A stretch of 64,000 nt of DNA, from the NCBI GenBank assembly GCA_018340375.1, contig JAFFJZ010000004.1, positions 23,844,001 through 23,908,000 of the forward strand, written 5' to 3'. The notes beneath the pieces are model-generated. The model saw only the letters and a program-made list of their open reading frames with translations. It did no database searches and was not told where the DNA came from. Numbering within the stretch: the stretch's first letter is position 1; every line of letters begins with the position of its first letter. Source of the DNA: Gonatopus flavifemur. Lineage: Eukaryota; Arthropoda; Insecta; Hymenoptera; Dryinidae. This document shows positions 47,801 to 59,800 of the stretch, one piece after another. Made by a program: the position numbers and the translations under genes.

Positions 47801-50800
47801 TGGAAGTTTTTTGTAGCTCATACTTCCCCCGACACGTTTTTAATGCAAAACATAAAACACGTGATTTTTACTTCGAATAAAAAATTAATTAATTTATCAT
47901 CAATTTTCACAAATCTTTTCGACATTGTCGTCTTCGGCGAAGTCTCACAAATCAGAATCTGTAAGTGTTATTCCGATTCGCCGAAAAATGAATGAGATCC
48001 AACGAGTTTAATGTTGGAAAGCATTGATTTTTGGTATGAAAAAATGTGAAGTTTTTATTTTTTTTCTCGAAAACTATTCATCCTAGAAAAAAATGGTGAA
48101 GGGACACTGACCTTGTTCTTCCAAGCTCTATGACCTAGTATTTTTTAATTTTCAAAATTCGGACTTTTTTTTCCGACCTCCGACGGGGCCGTTTGAAACA
48201 AATATGTGATGCGTTCCGAGCGCTAAGCGAGTCATTCTTCCCGGCACCTCAATTTTACTAACTCAAACTTGACTCATTTCAAGTGCACTAATATCAGAGT
48301 GATTTTGAAAAATCAACATGATACACGTTTTTTTTTATACCAGGATTAATTGAAGAACGTGATAAGACAAATATCAACAAATACAAGTGTATTGTAAATG
48401 TAAACAGCCTGACAATCTTATGACCAAATCGTAAAATCTGCCTGATTGCAAAATTCAAAGAAACGATAGCTTTCAAATTAATCATAAAAAAGAAAAATCT
48501 CGAAATGCCAGTGGAACAAAACTGTGACGCAATTTGATAAAAATTTCAAAACTCTGGATGAATTGTACAGAAGTTCTGGTATACTGGAATTTTCAAGATT
48601 CATTTATCACTATCTGAGATTATATCAAGCATGTTTCTCCCCAGGTTGATATTAGGACTAAATAGAACCACTCAGGGTAGTACCGACCCCTAGGTAGACT
48701 CTTATTAGGTAGTACCAGCTTAGGTAGGATCAACCTGATCCCATGTAGGTTTATCCTACGGAGCATGTTCCTACCTAACGTGGTTCTATCATGTAACCAA
48801 ATTCTTACTGGCCCTACCTAGCATGGTCGAACCTAGATGGAACCCAGCTTGGTTTTTTCAACAGGGATAATAACGGTATTTTCGAGATTTTCAAATTCTG
48901 TTTCGAGGCTTAATGCTTGACATTTTCTTCCCTCGCGTCCGATTTGCTTGAAATTTATACCGCATAACCAACACCTCGTGAATTGAATATGTTCAAAATT
49001 CCATGGCATTCGGATGATACGAACATAGGGAAGGCATGCTTTCAAAATATTGTCAAACAACGCGGATCTCAAAGAAAAATTTTCCACGGTTTGCAACTGA
49101 TTGGGATGAAACTCATATGGGACTACAAGTGGATCACACTTAGCACGTGATATAAGTTTCATCAGAATTGGATGATGGGAAGCGGAGATATGCGCGGTCG
49201 CAAAATCACGATTTTTTTCCTACATTTTTCCTCACCCCTCCGGTTCTTCCTGCAACAATCAGGTTGAAACTTATGTGGGGTCATTATTAATACTACATGT
49301 AACCGTGAGAAAAATTTCATGCCGATCGAGTAATAGGAACGGAAAATATCTTTGGTCGCAAAATGACACACGCGCGCGCAGAGAGAGAGAGAGAGAGAGC
49401 GACAGACAGACAGACAGACAGACAGACATGAGACCAAAATTTTTCCCCGAGTTTGGAGGAATATTTTGGTTTAAAAGATTTTGAGTTTGGGGAAACAAAA
49501 TTTTCTGTCCCTGTAAACGATCACAAAGGTTTCCTCTAACAAGGAAGCATTTATTCGATTATTCGAAGAAACTGAACAATTGATTAATGAATCGATGATT
49601 GGAAAAAACGATTATTCAAAATCAAAGAGTTCATCAATTAATTAATTGGGAATAATTATTCGTTTTATTGATTAATTCCCTAACAATAAAATGTATCACA
49701 AGGACATTTTCTGAACGTTCAGAAAACCTCTCCTACGTTCTATAAACCTTCCATAAACGTTTCAGTGACACGTTGTTCTATCTGGATCGCATAGCTGTAA
49801 CATGGAGTACAATGAAATGCTTGTGGAGTACAAAAATTAATTCAACTCCTGTATGTGTACATACATATGCATACTTGAGCAATTTATTGCAAAGCATTTT
49901 TCTGCTCATAAACCTCCCGCCTCACATGCCGCCTAAGGGCCCCACTACCAGGTGTACCGGTATGAAGTGAACGTTAAGATACAAGTGTATCGATAGTGAA
50001 CATTTGTTGTGAACGAGCCTCAATTTGTGTTCTGTTCGTTTGGTATAACATCTGTCAAACATATTTAATAAATATCAAGTCATTGAACAAACATCATATT
50101 TTTCCATCGTGTTGAAAATGTCTAATTTTGTACCAGAAAGTGATGATTTGCGGAAAGCATTAATTTTTTGTTTCCATTTGAAGAAAAGTGATGCAGAGTC
50201 GCATTGAATGCTTGTCAAGGCATATGGCGATCATGCTCTATCAGAAGCAACATGCAAAAAATGGTTTCAACGGTTCAAAGATAATGATTTTGATGTGAGA
50301 AATGAAGAACGTGGAAGACCACCAAAAAAGTTCAAGACGCCGAACTGCAAGCAATATTGGATGAAGATGATACTTTGAGTCAAAAGCAAATGGCAGCAAT
50401 GTTGAATGTTGCAGAACAAACAATTTCTCACCGTTTGAAAGCTATGGGAAAGATCCAAAAATGTGGAAAATGGGTGCCACATGAATTGAATGAAAGATAG
50501 ATGAAAAGCCGAGAAAACACTTGTGACATTTTGCTTTGAAGACACGAAAATCAGTTTTGTATCGAATTGTTACTGGCGATGAAAAATGGATTTATTTCAA
50601 GAATCCTAAACGGAGAAAATCATGGGTTAATCCGGGACAACCATCAACGCCGACTGCAAAACCAGATCGATTCGGCAAGAAGGCAAAGCTTTGTGTTTGG
50701 TGGGACCAAAAAGGTGTGGTGTTTCATGAATAGGGGTGCACACGATATTCTCGTCGAGACTGAAAAAGAATACATCATCTTAATTTAAACGTGTTCCAAT

Positions 50801-53800
50801 GAGGTATCCACCGCACAGAATTCCGACTTCGTATCTAATGAAACGGAATAATCGATCATTCCGATCTCATAAACAAGATCAACCAAGATATGCTTCCGGT
50901 TTCGTTTGTCAGTCTCGTCTCGTCTCGGTGCAACGCTCAATGCAGATCTCGATATAGATCTTGATCATTTTCATTTGCAAGATCAAAACCCGTCACGAAT
51001 TTGTTCCGTCTGATGCGAAGCTTCAATTGAGTTTAGTAAACCATGTCTTAAAAACAGTAGAATGATGAATATAGATCATTTTCCAAGTTCTTGACGCGAG
51101 TCTCGTGTGCACCCCTATTCATGAATTTCTAAAACCTGGTGAAACTGTTAATACTAATCGCTACAGACAACAAATGATCAATTTGAGCCATTCATTGATC
51201 GAAAAACGACCAGAATGGGCCAGGAGACACAACGAAGTAAGTTTATTACACGACAATGCACCTGCATACAAAGCGAAACCGGTTCAAGATACAATCAAAG
51301 CACTCGGCTGGGAGCTGCTACCCCACTCGCCGTATTCACCAGACTTGGCCCCTTCCGATTGGCTGAGCAGCACTTCGATTCCTACGAAAATTGGATGTCT
51401 GATTGGTTTGCTCCAAAAGACGAACATTTCTATTGGTGTGGTATCCCCAAATTGCCAGAAAGGTGGTCAAAATGTGTAGAAAGCAGTGGTCGATACTTTG
51501 AATAAATTGTTTTTACTTTCCCATTCGCAATCATTTTCACAAAAAAACGCTCATTTCATACCGGTGCACCTGTTATGGTCAAATGCGGCACTGGATACTT
51601 TGTTGCTTATTTGACAAATATTCCGGATTCGGCATCAAGTTACGAAGGCATAATGGTAAACCATAACCCGAAGTGCAAGAGCTTCGAATTGCAGTAAACC
51701 CGAAGTCAGTAATTCTGAACGAGATATTCCTGAAAGATAACACTTTGTTACTAGCCGCATGCGAATGAAATAAAATATGACTAAAAATTTTTCGGGATTA
51801 CTGACTTCGGGTGTACTGCACTTCCAGATAGCACAAGAGTCCTAAGAGAATTCTTTATGAATACGTTGTGTTCAGTATGAGCTCTTTTAGAATCCTTGTG
51901 CTATCTGGGCTTCGGGTCTCTTGCACATCGGATTTACTATAGTTTACCGGCTTAATAATTTTTAGTTATAAAATAATTTAAATTTATTTCCTCCTATTCT
52001 TTCAATGAAACTGAAAACTCGTATCGCCTGCAGCGAGGAAACATAATGCGCTAATCGCTACTAAAATTTATAATTCTTTTGAATGTTGCTTCAACAGAGG
52101 ATATTTCACATAAATGACCGAGAATTTATTGCAAAGAGAGCGGGAATTCAAAAACCCACAGGGTTGCGACAGGTCAGGGAAGTCAGGGAAATCAGGGAAA
52201 AGTCAGGGAATTAAAAAATGGTCAGGAAAATCAGGGATAAGTCAGGGAAACTCATTGCAAGGTCAGGGAATTCCGCTCCAAGATTTTTATAATTACGCCC
52301 AAAAATGAAATTTGTTAAATAAGTAAATTTTTGTGAGGTATGTCTTTTGTTTCCAATATTTTCACCAGTACGTTCATACGAACACTCCAGATATGCATCC
52401 TGGCTGTATAATTGAAGATTCAATTCATCCATTTGACAAAAAATATACTTTCAATCAGTCATAGGTCTGTACAGTATTCTATTTCTTAATTCCCTGACCG
52501 AATTATATTTTTCTTGTATTATTTTATTATATATATTGTTACTATATTAATTATTATCCATCTAAGTACGCTAGCATTCTTCTGAGTACATCCGTTGTAC
52601 ACTGCTAAAAAAAATTGTAATTTTCCGGTACCATGGAACTGGAAAATTTCGGTTCATAATGAATTTTTCCGTCTACGTACAGGGAAATCTCTGTTGTACT
52701 GAAATTTTTCCGTATTTTACGGAGAACAATGTCGCTGCACGGAAAAAAATGTGTATGTTAGAACCAGCAATACAAGAATTGTTAACATTTTATTGCTGGT
52801 TATACAATAATTTGTTGCTCTTACAGCAACAGCACATTGTTTCAGTAACAAGAATTGTATTGTTGAAAATCACTGGTTAAAATGACAATATGAGTTGCCA
52901 TTTCAACTCACAATACATATTGCTGATTTGACGAAACAAAATTAAGCAGCGAGAACAATGAGTATCACTGAATTAACAAAACAAATTGTCGTAACAAAAT
53001 CCATTCATTGTCAAAACAGCTATATATTTTGAACATATAAAACAATATAATTATTCCCTTGAGAAATTAATTATAAACCATTACGGGAGGTGGTTAAAAA
53101 TGATATCCAAGTGATATACATTTTTCTGCTAACCCTTTTTTGATCAAGTTTTTCTTGAATTCACAAACACAAAAATTAATTCCAATTTTTGATTGAGCAA
53201 CAAATTTTACATGCGTTTAATTGAAAAAAAAAAACAAAATTGAAAAGTTTTATTCGTTCCTGAAAAAATTCCTGTGATTCAAATCCTAATTCATCCATTC
53301 AATATGCACAATTTTATGTTTCTCTTGAATGTATTTTTATCGTAAACTCTAAACATAGTCGAGGATTACAACATATGGCAGTTTGAGTACTCAATTGTCA
53401 TCTTGGAGATCAGCTGATGTGACAAAGGCTGATTCCTACTCGGAGGACCCGGGTTCGAATCTCGCTAAGACAACTTCGCAACATTGGAACTTGAAATCAC
53501 CTTTTCTTCACAAATGGATTAGCGCGAATCGTAATAGAATGTTCGTGAAGATAAGTTCGGACGAAAAATTTTTTTCCTCGGCCAAAAGTGGTATTTTTTT
53601 AAGTATATAAATACAAATTTTGTATATAACTACACTGAGAAAAAAAAATGCTTTGAATCAATGAATTTTCCTTTGAGTCTAAGAAATGGATTCATCCAAT
53701 GGTATCTGTGGACTTATTGCATCAACTTCATGTAATATATGATTCACGCAGAAGTGGTAGGATCATTGACTGAAATATGAGATACTTAGAATTGATAAAA

Positions 53801-56800
53801 AAATCATTGCATGAAAAATTTTGATTTTAGAATCAAAGAAATACTATATGATTCAATGAATTATGTATTTGATAGACAGAAGCCATTCGTAACACTTATA
53901 CACCCAATTGTAGTGCCAAAATGATACATTTTCCGTTCAATAGAATATGTCATTATTTGAATATAACAATTTTTAGAATAGGAGAATATCAATTCAAATG
54001 ATATGAAGATTTCTTAAATTTGAAGTGAAATTCCATTATGAGTATAAAATGAAAATTTGGTTCGAATAAATAAATATTTGAGACAATGAATATTTTTTCC
54101 AATCTAAAAAGTCTATTTTATAGACTGTATGAAATCAGTTATCGTTATTGGTAACAAAGTTGTTGTAAAATCACCTCAATCCAAAAGATCTTCAAAACAT
54201 TCAGAAAAGCTATTTATATTAATATATCTTTCTTTAAATCACTGAATTGTGTTTTGATTGGATGAATTATGTTTTAAAAAATTTTCAAAATAAAAAGGGA
54301 TCAGTGCAGCTTTACAAGGGCGGGGGTGCCTTTCTAGTTCTTGTGATCTGTAATTCATTTGAAACAATTGGATTATTCGATCGGATGATTATTGTGTTAG
54401 AGAAGTCCGAAGAAACTGCTTTCCTCCTATGCGATGAAGTTTTATCCACTGATGATATTCAATGCTGTAATCTGGAAGAAATATTTATTTGGACGAAACA
54501 TTACTCACTATAGGTTCAGGGTGAATCTAATTTTTTATTTTGATTTTCATAATCTATTTTGTGAGTTCGATATTTATTTAGGTAGATAATGTGCACAGTT
54601 ACATAGTTACAATTATATGATAAATTTCATTTCATGTAATTGTAACTATTTAACTATGCACATTGAATACTAAAAAACCTTCCCTCTAACGGGAGAGTGG
54701 GCAATATTGAACTCATAAAACAGATTGTATCCATAATGAGCTCTTCTACATCTTTTGTGCTATCTGGGATAAAACTTGGAAGCTCTCATACATATTCTTT
54801 TATTGAATTTAAAAATCTAAATATCCGATACATACATAGATGCATAGTAAAGTTGGCTTTATATACACTGTAAAAAATTTTTTTCTGTGTTCACAAAAAA
54901 ATTTGACAGTTTTGTACACAAACATTTCCTTTGGTGGATTTTCAAACAAAATTTGGAGGAAATCAAAAGTTTTGGGCAACTAACAAAAATGTTTGATTTT
55001 CTCCAAATTTTGTTTGAACCCCATTAAGAGAAATGTCTGTGTAGAAAACTCAATTTTTTTACAGTGTAAAGTTATTGGATTGAATATGTAAACGTTTATG
55101 GAATCCACGAATATAATAACTAACAGTAAACTTTCGTGCAAATTTTGTTTTTCTCAATTAGCATACCTTTATTACAGATTGAATTGTATTTTCAATTCTT
55201 CGAATATCAAACAAATATTTTTATCAAGCTGCAGAAATTATTATTTGTAATCGAAGGTTTATCTTTTCAACATATAATTACATATTCTACTTGCGATATG
55301 ATTCATAACAGTTCAGCAAATACAACGGTAGATATTTTACAGGATTGACAGCTCTTCACTGACATGACATCATCATCAGTGCACCATTCAAACGTCAGTA
55401 ATCATTGTGCGTAGGTGGTCTCCAAAAGAGTCAGGGAAAACAGTTGTCTTAGTCAGGGAAAAGTCAGGGAATTTCAACTTTATGGTTTTGTCGCAACCCT
55501 GACCCAGTTCTCAGTGACCACCCTGCCAGCGTCATGTCGCTAATGTCCTAGTGGACTGTTTCGGAAGAATCTTTCAAATCAATATACATACTTTGGATTT
55601 AATGATATACAATATTTTTTTGTTTGTTTTTCTTTTAGAAAGATGAAAGACGAAGGATGACTCACAACGAAGTAGAAAGACGGCGACGAGATAAAATAAA
55701 CAACTGGATCTCCAAACTCGGGAAATTATTGCCAGACTGCGATCAAAACGTCAGTGCAGAAGGCGATATGAAAGTGAATTCTACTTTACAAATTTGAATC
55801 TCAAAGCTGATTAATCTATTTTGAAAAATGGCAGAAAGTAGACTGACTTACTGATATGCATCCAACAGAATTCAAAAATATGTGTTGAATTTTGACTCAA
55901 ATTGGTAACTAATAGAATATGATTATTTTTATTTATAATTTTTAGAATTGAGATGTATAAATTCAGCTTTGATATCTCACGTTCAAGACACACAAGTGAG
56001 GAGATTTTGATATTCTGTACTGTCTTTGGTATGAAAAATTGAAAATTCAAATTCTTAATGAAATTGAGGGCACTCCAGCACCAAGAGAAGCGAGTCGAAT
56101 TTTGCGTCAACTTTTTTCATAAATTATGCGTTCAATGGGAATTTCTAGTGAATAATAATGAAATACACGACTAGGATTGGGCTGAATATGAGTTTCAGTT
56201 TGTCCATGATTTTCTGACGGGTATAAGAGGATTTTAAAAGTATTAACCTCCAACTGTCGACAATTTCTTGTAATTTCATTTTCCAATATCTGCAAACCTT
56301 GAAGAGATCCAGATTGGTATTCAAAGTCCAATCTCTGGTATGTACTCAATTATTATCGATTTCAAATTTGAATTTATCAAGTAATTTATGAGAAAAAGTG
56401 GAGTAAAATTTTACCCGCTTCTCCTGATGCTCGATTACCCTTAATATCATCAACATTCATCATACTAGTTATGTGATAGTACTTCTTTTGTGTAGTTTTA
56501 TTAGAATGCAATTCGAAAAAACTGAATTTACAAATATTTCATATAATCTTATGGAAAAAGATTAGTCAGGATTTTCGGTTAAAGAATGAAGCCTCTCTGA
56601 AATTTCAGAAATTTTTTTCACTTCCAAATTAAGGTGCTACTAGTGCAGTGACGCTACAAATCGGTATTGGGGAATCATTCGAATATAGAATACGAACCAA
56701 AATATCGGTCTGTACAGATCTGTAAAGGGACTCGAGCATGGGGAAATGGGGGAGGGGAAAAGTCAAATTTTGCTCAAACTTTCTTAAAAGTCACGTAATT

Positions 56801-59800
56801 AACATAAATGTTGAATGAATATTAATGAATTATGTACTTGGGATTGCGTTGAATTCCCCAATCATTTCTGAAGGCTAAAAAATAAAATTGTAAAATCTGT
56901 TGACATTTAGAGGTTAAAACTTTCCAATTTCATTTTTTAGCCTTCAGAGTGCACAATCCCAAGGACGTTATTCATTATTATTAGGTTTAAATTCGTGTTA
57001 ATTACGTACCTTTCAATAAAAGTTCGCGCAAAATTTGACGTTTCCCCTCCCCCAATTCCCTATGCTTGAGTTTCCTTAATCAATCACAATAGTCTGAACT
57101 AAATGATACTTGTATGATATTTTTACAAATTCGAATAACTTGTGAAAATCAATTTGGACTGAAGAATTTGGCTACATCAATACAGTGATGCCAGATTCGA
57201 GACCGCTTTTACCCTCTCCATCGACCGCTTCCCCTTTCTCCCACCATGCGGAATAAGTCGGGCGAGCGATAAAGAAAGAGTGACTATCACTCTCTCTCTC
57301 TCTATCGCCTGACTTATTCCGCATGGTGGGAGAAAGGGGAAGCGGTTGGGAGAGGGTAGAAGCGGTCTCGAATCTGACATCACTGCACAGGGTGTCTAGC
57401 AGTCGGGAATTCCGGGGAAGTCGGGGATTAGTCAGGAATTGTACTTTCATCGGGAAAAGTCGGGAAAACGTCAGGAAATGAACAGAATTCCGGGAATTTT
57501 CCAATTATATTTTGAATTTTTGTGTGTGCAGAATTTTTGAACTTAGAAAAGTTTTCCCCATCGACGAATAATTGATTATATTGAATCTTAATCAGAATGA
57601 ATATTGATTATATTCAATATTAATATTCTTTGTTATAATTCTGAGAGTTATGCAAAGATTCTCAGATATTTTCATGATAATTTCTTCAGCCAGGTCTAGA
57701 CAGCAATTAATTATTCACTAAAGAATTCTCGAAAAAAAATTCTTTTTGAATTCTTATAGAATTCCAGAAACCTTACACAACTCAAGAAGTCCTATTTCAC
57801 GGCCCTGTTACAAATAATCTATAAAATCTCATTGCCGAATGGGAAAATGAATAGGTTTCAATGGAATTCAATGATATTTAATCAGAGATTTCACCATTTG
57901 TAATAGGATTTAATAGAATATTCCTACCTGGGGGAGATTTGAGAGTTGCTTCAAATATTCTCTCAGAGGTCTTGCGACGGTTTCAAGAATTTTCGAAAGA
58001 ATTCCCAAATGTTCGTGAAATAGTCTGTTTCTGACTCCTTTAAAATGTATTGAATATACTTGATTTCATTTTCAAAACGCATCATAATTAAATGAAGCCG
58101 AGTTGGATATGAATGATTTGGATTATTGATTGAAAACATGTCCATTTGAAATGATCAATATTTAAATATTCAATTTCGAATTCATTTTTCTTATTAGATT
58201 TTATTATGCCATCGAAAATGTTAATTGAAATGTGTGTGCATTTCATTTTCGATCCGGGAATTTCCCAAAAAATCCTGAAAAAAGTCGGGAATTGGTCGGG
58301 AATTCCAAAATCATATTTTGCTAGACACCCTGACTGCATCAATACCGCTCTTATCCTTTTGAAAGGTTAATTCAAAGTGTTGGGAATGAGATTGAATAGG
58401 GTTTCTATCGGAGAAAAATCTTGAAAGGTCCGTTAGTTTCTTGAACTCTATATCATACTGAAGTGCGCGCTTCCTACTTGTTTTATAGTATAGCTGAGTA
58501 AAAACTGTCGCCATCAATGTTCTCAGATGGAACTCAGTGCTGCCAGATTCGACATATACACCGTTCCTTCCCCTACCATGCGAATCAAAGTAAGTTACTT
58601 TCTCTCTCGCTCGCCCAAGGAGTATCAGGAGGGAACATAGCGGTGGTAGGGTTGAAACGGAAACCCATACCCTTAAGATCTACTTTCTGATGGGTCCAAT
58701 CAATGGGAGCACAATTCCAGAAGTAATGAGTGAATTTTACTTTTGGAAACGGAACCTCCGTTGGTTGGAGGGTGGCTCGATGGAGGGAGAAGGAACTAGA
58801 GAGCCTCAAGGGAGAGAGTGGGCATCGGAGGTTTGCTGTGATTGGCCAAGGCCTTAAGAAGCCATATTGATGGAGTATTCCTATTATGATTGTGATTATA
58901 AGCCAAACATAATCATAATCATAATAGGAATACTCCATCAATATGGCTTCTTCAGGCCTTGGCCAATCACAGCAAACCTCCGATGTCCACTCTCTCCCTT
59001 GAGGCTCTCTAGAAGGAACGGTGTATGCCTTGAATCTGGCAGCACGGATTGGACTCGCAAACGTTACACACCCACAAATGTGACTGTACGTCCGTGTGGA
59101 AAAAGAGATGGTACAGTTGCGCGCGCAATCTAGCATACTTTCTCCCTTTCTCGTGGATATTTGACGGACAAGCGAAGGAGAAAGCATGCTAGGTTGCGCG
59201 CGCAACCGTACCCTCTCTTTCTTTACACGGACGTACAATCACATCTGTGTGTGCAACGTTTGCGAGCCCAATCTGAGGACACTGGTCGCTGCCAAATCGT
59301 TAGATCCAACGCTATTTCCCAATCAGGATTCCTTTTTAATAAACATAATCAATTAAAAGAAAAAAAACAAAACCGCTAGGTGCTATGAAGCATCTTGTGA
59401 AGCCGAAGAGAGTATGAAGCTTGAGCAAATGTTCAGATTAGATCTGCATACGCTCATTTGCATCCGTTTAGATTAGGAATCCATTAATGAGGGATCGGAC
59501 AATCGGCGCCCATTAATGGGATGCCTTGATTTTCAATACCGGTAGTAGGAAATGAACTAAATAAAAACTCGGGGTCAATTGAATGAAGAGATTTCTAATG
59601 TTTTTTCTTACTGCATACTGCAAATGTACTTATCAAATGCATGCTACTTTCTTCGCTAAAAACTCGGGTTATAAAATTTGAACGGTTTTGTCTGCCTATT
59701 TGAGTTTTAGATTGATTTTGTCTTGATTTATGAATATCGCGGACAGAATGAGACTCGAACGAGATTTTTGTTGGAGGATAAATTCTAGAGTATATCTTAT

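Larger units (their letters stand above)
49948..51573 (+). mobile_element. mariner, mauritiana-type, inactivated and split by a hAT MITE
   Basis: TA at 49946-49947 and 51574-51575. The ends are CCAGGTGTACCGGTATGAA and, inverted, ACAGGTGCACCGGTATGAA. Without the nested insertion it is about 1.23 kb, a normal full length. CCAGGTGTAC ends plus the encoded protein place it near the mauritiana subfamily. Confidence 0.85.
52159..55501. mobile_element. 3.3 kb element, CAGGGTTGCGAC ends, ACCCA flanks
   Basis: CAGGGTTGCGACAGGTCAGG at the left, and at the right the inverse of CAGGGTTGCGACAAAACCAT. ACCCA lies at 52154-52158 and 55502-55506. TCAGGGAAGTCAGGGAA arrays sit just inside both ends. The interior holds other palindromes and a tRNA-like stretch. 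No transposase is seen. Confidence 0.55.
58535..59042. mobile_element. hAT MITE CAGTGCTGCCAGATTCG, hosting two further elements
   Basis: CAGTGCTGCCAGATTCGACA at the left and GAATCTGGCAGCAC at the right, with ACCGTTCCTTCCCC/AAGGAACGGTGTA inside. It is interrupted by 58,616-58,770 and 58,797-59,011. The right end is clipped by the next palindrome. A 217-codon open frame here is spurious. Confidence 0.65.

Noticed and set aside
49275..49484. Short frames with RERERE/RQTDRQTD repeats
   Set aside because: Translation of the (AG)n(CAGA)n microsatellite.
58585..59238. 217-codon open frame on the - strand
   Set aside because: It crosses three MITEs and a palindrome whose ends and duplications can be located; an open frame through inverted repeats is expected by chance.
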